From contig NC_133935.1 of NCBI RefSeq assembly GCF_031877795.1, forward strand, positions 50,721,330 to 50,785,329: a stretch of 64,000 nt of DNA, given 5' to 3'. Each line of letters starts with the position of its first letter. Positions within the stretch are counted from its first letter, which is position 1. Below the pieces are notes generated by a model. That model saw only the letters and a list, made by a program, of their open reading frames with translations, searched no databases and was not told the DNA's origin. Made by a program: the position numbers and the translations under genes. The DNA is from Strix aluco. Lineage: Eukaryota; Chordata; Aves; Strigiformes; Strigidae. This document shows positions 63,646 to 64,000 of the stretch, one piece after another.

Positions 63646-63810
63646 ATCGTTTCTGGGAAACTGCCTGTAAACAAGCAGTGACAATATCGCAGTTCTTCTG
63701 GACTTTATGTACAAGCCGGTCTTTCTGCTTCAGAAGACGAAGCAACTTTGCTGATTGAACAGAAATTCTGTAATTCAGTTCTTGTTTTATAGTTGTTAAT
63801 TCATCGACAT
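63646..63810 (-). CDS. TBC1D30: TBC1D30 alternative upstream coding exon (long isoform)
   Basis: A 165-nt exon flanked by acceptor TATTGGCAG|ATG and donor CGAT|GTAAGT, with phase 1 at both ends. It encodes about 54 residues, including IKQELNYRISVQSAKLLRLL and DRLVHKVQKNCDIVTACLQA, ending in VSQKR. Leucines spaced in heptads suggest a coiled coil. It matches the segment just before VDTKLKF in the long mammalian TBC1D30 form. The donor phase equals that of the CpG-island exon, so it can splice 28.6 kb downstream to exon 2. The first exon(s) and start codon of this isoform lie beyond 64000. The ATG at the exon start is not needed as a start, because it directly abuts a good acceptor. Confidence 0.9.
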
Positions 63811-64000
63811 CTGCCAATAAGCAGAGAAAATAACTTCAGTACAGGCCAAAAGATTCACAAACAGCTTATTGTAGTTGACATGCAAAGGGACTTGCCCTGT
63901 AGACATTTACATACAAAACTTTCTATAAATTACAAGTTCTATTGACTGGGATAATTCCCAGTTATAAACATTTTCAGGATCTGAGTCAAAGTCTTTAATT

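Noticed and set aside
63808-63810. ATG at the very start of the distal exon as a translation start
   Set aside because: It directly follows a good acceptor (TATTGGCAG) and lies in the wrong frame for the TBC1D30 peptide, which reads G|AT-GTC-GAT. The preceding exon must supply the first base.

Overview
The window is vertebrate nuclear DNA and most probably avian. The main clues are an interspersed, decayed CR1 LINE whose 3' end has the bird-type octamer-like terminus (ATTCTGTGATTCTATGA), GT-AG introns, a CpG-island promoter, and few interspersed repeats overall. The species cannot be named from the sequence.

One gene is securely identified: TBC1D30, a Rab-GTPase-activating protein, read on the minus strand. 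All 12 coding exons of the short isoform can be placed with intact reading phase. They run from the ATG at 41083, inside a CpG island, down to the stop at 11331. Joined, they give 2286 nt, or 761 residues plus stop. The TBC domain motifs are intact: EWRRKVW, IVKDLHR (IxxDxxR arginine finger) and YCQ (YxQ glutamine finger). A thirteenth coding exon at 63646-63810 belongs to the long isoform. It encodes a coiled-coil-like segment and ends in the same phase as exon 1, so either can splice to exon 2. The start of the long isoform lies beyond base 64000.

Layout from low to high coordinates: 1 to about 9.4 kb is the 3' flank, with no recognisable gene, a (GGAA)n microsatellite, a poly(A) tract and a perfect 13-bp hairpin. 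About 9.4-11.33 kb is the probable 3' UTR. 11.33-35.03 kb holds coding exons 12 to 2. An antisense CR1 copy lies at 32.64-33.54 kb in the intron between exons 4 and 3. About 40.2-41.25 kb is the CpG island with coding exon 1 and a long polypurine tract just upstream. 41.1-63.6 kb is upstream of the short isoform and intronic for the long one. It contains a G19 homopolymer and an exact 58-bp direct repeat in two copies 1.6 kb apart. 63.65-63.81 kb is the alternative coding exon.

There is no operon, CRISPR array, phage or bacterial-type system here. I found nothing that qualifies as a new biological system. The points most worth a second look are the two phase-matched N-termini, the 58-bp duplication, the perfect hairpin and the low-complexity promoter tracts.
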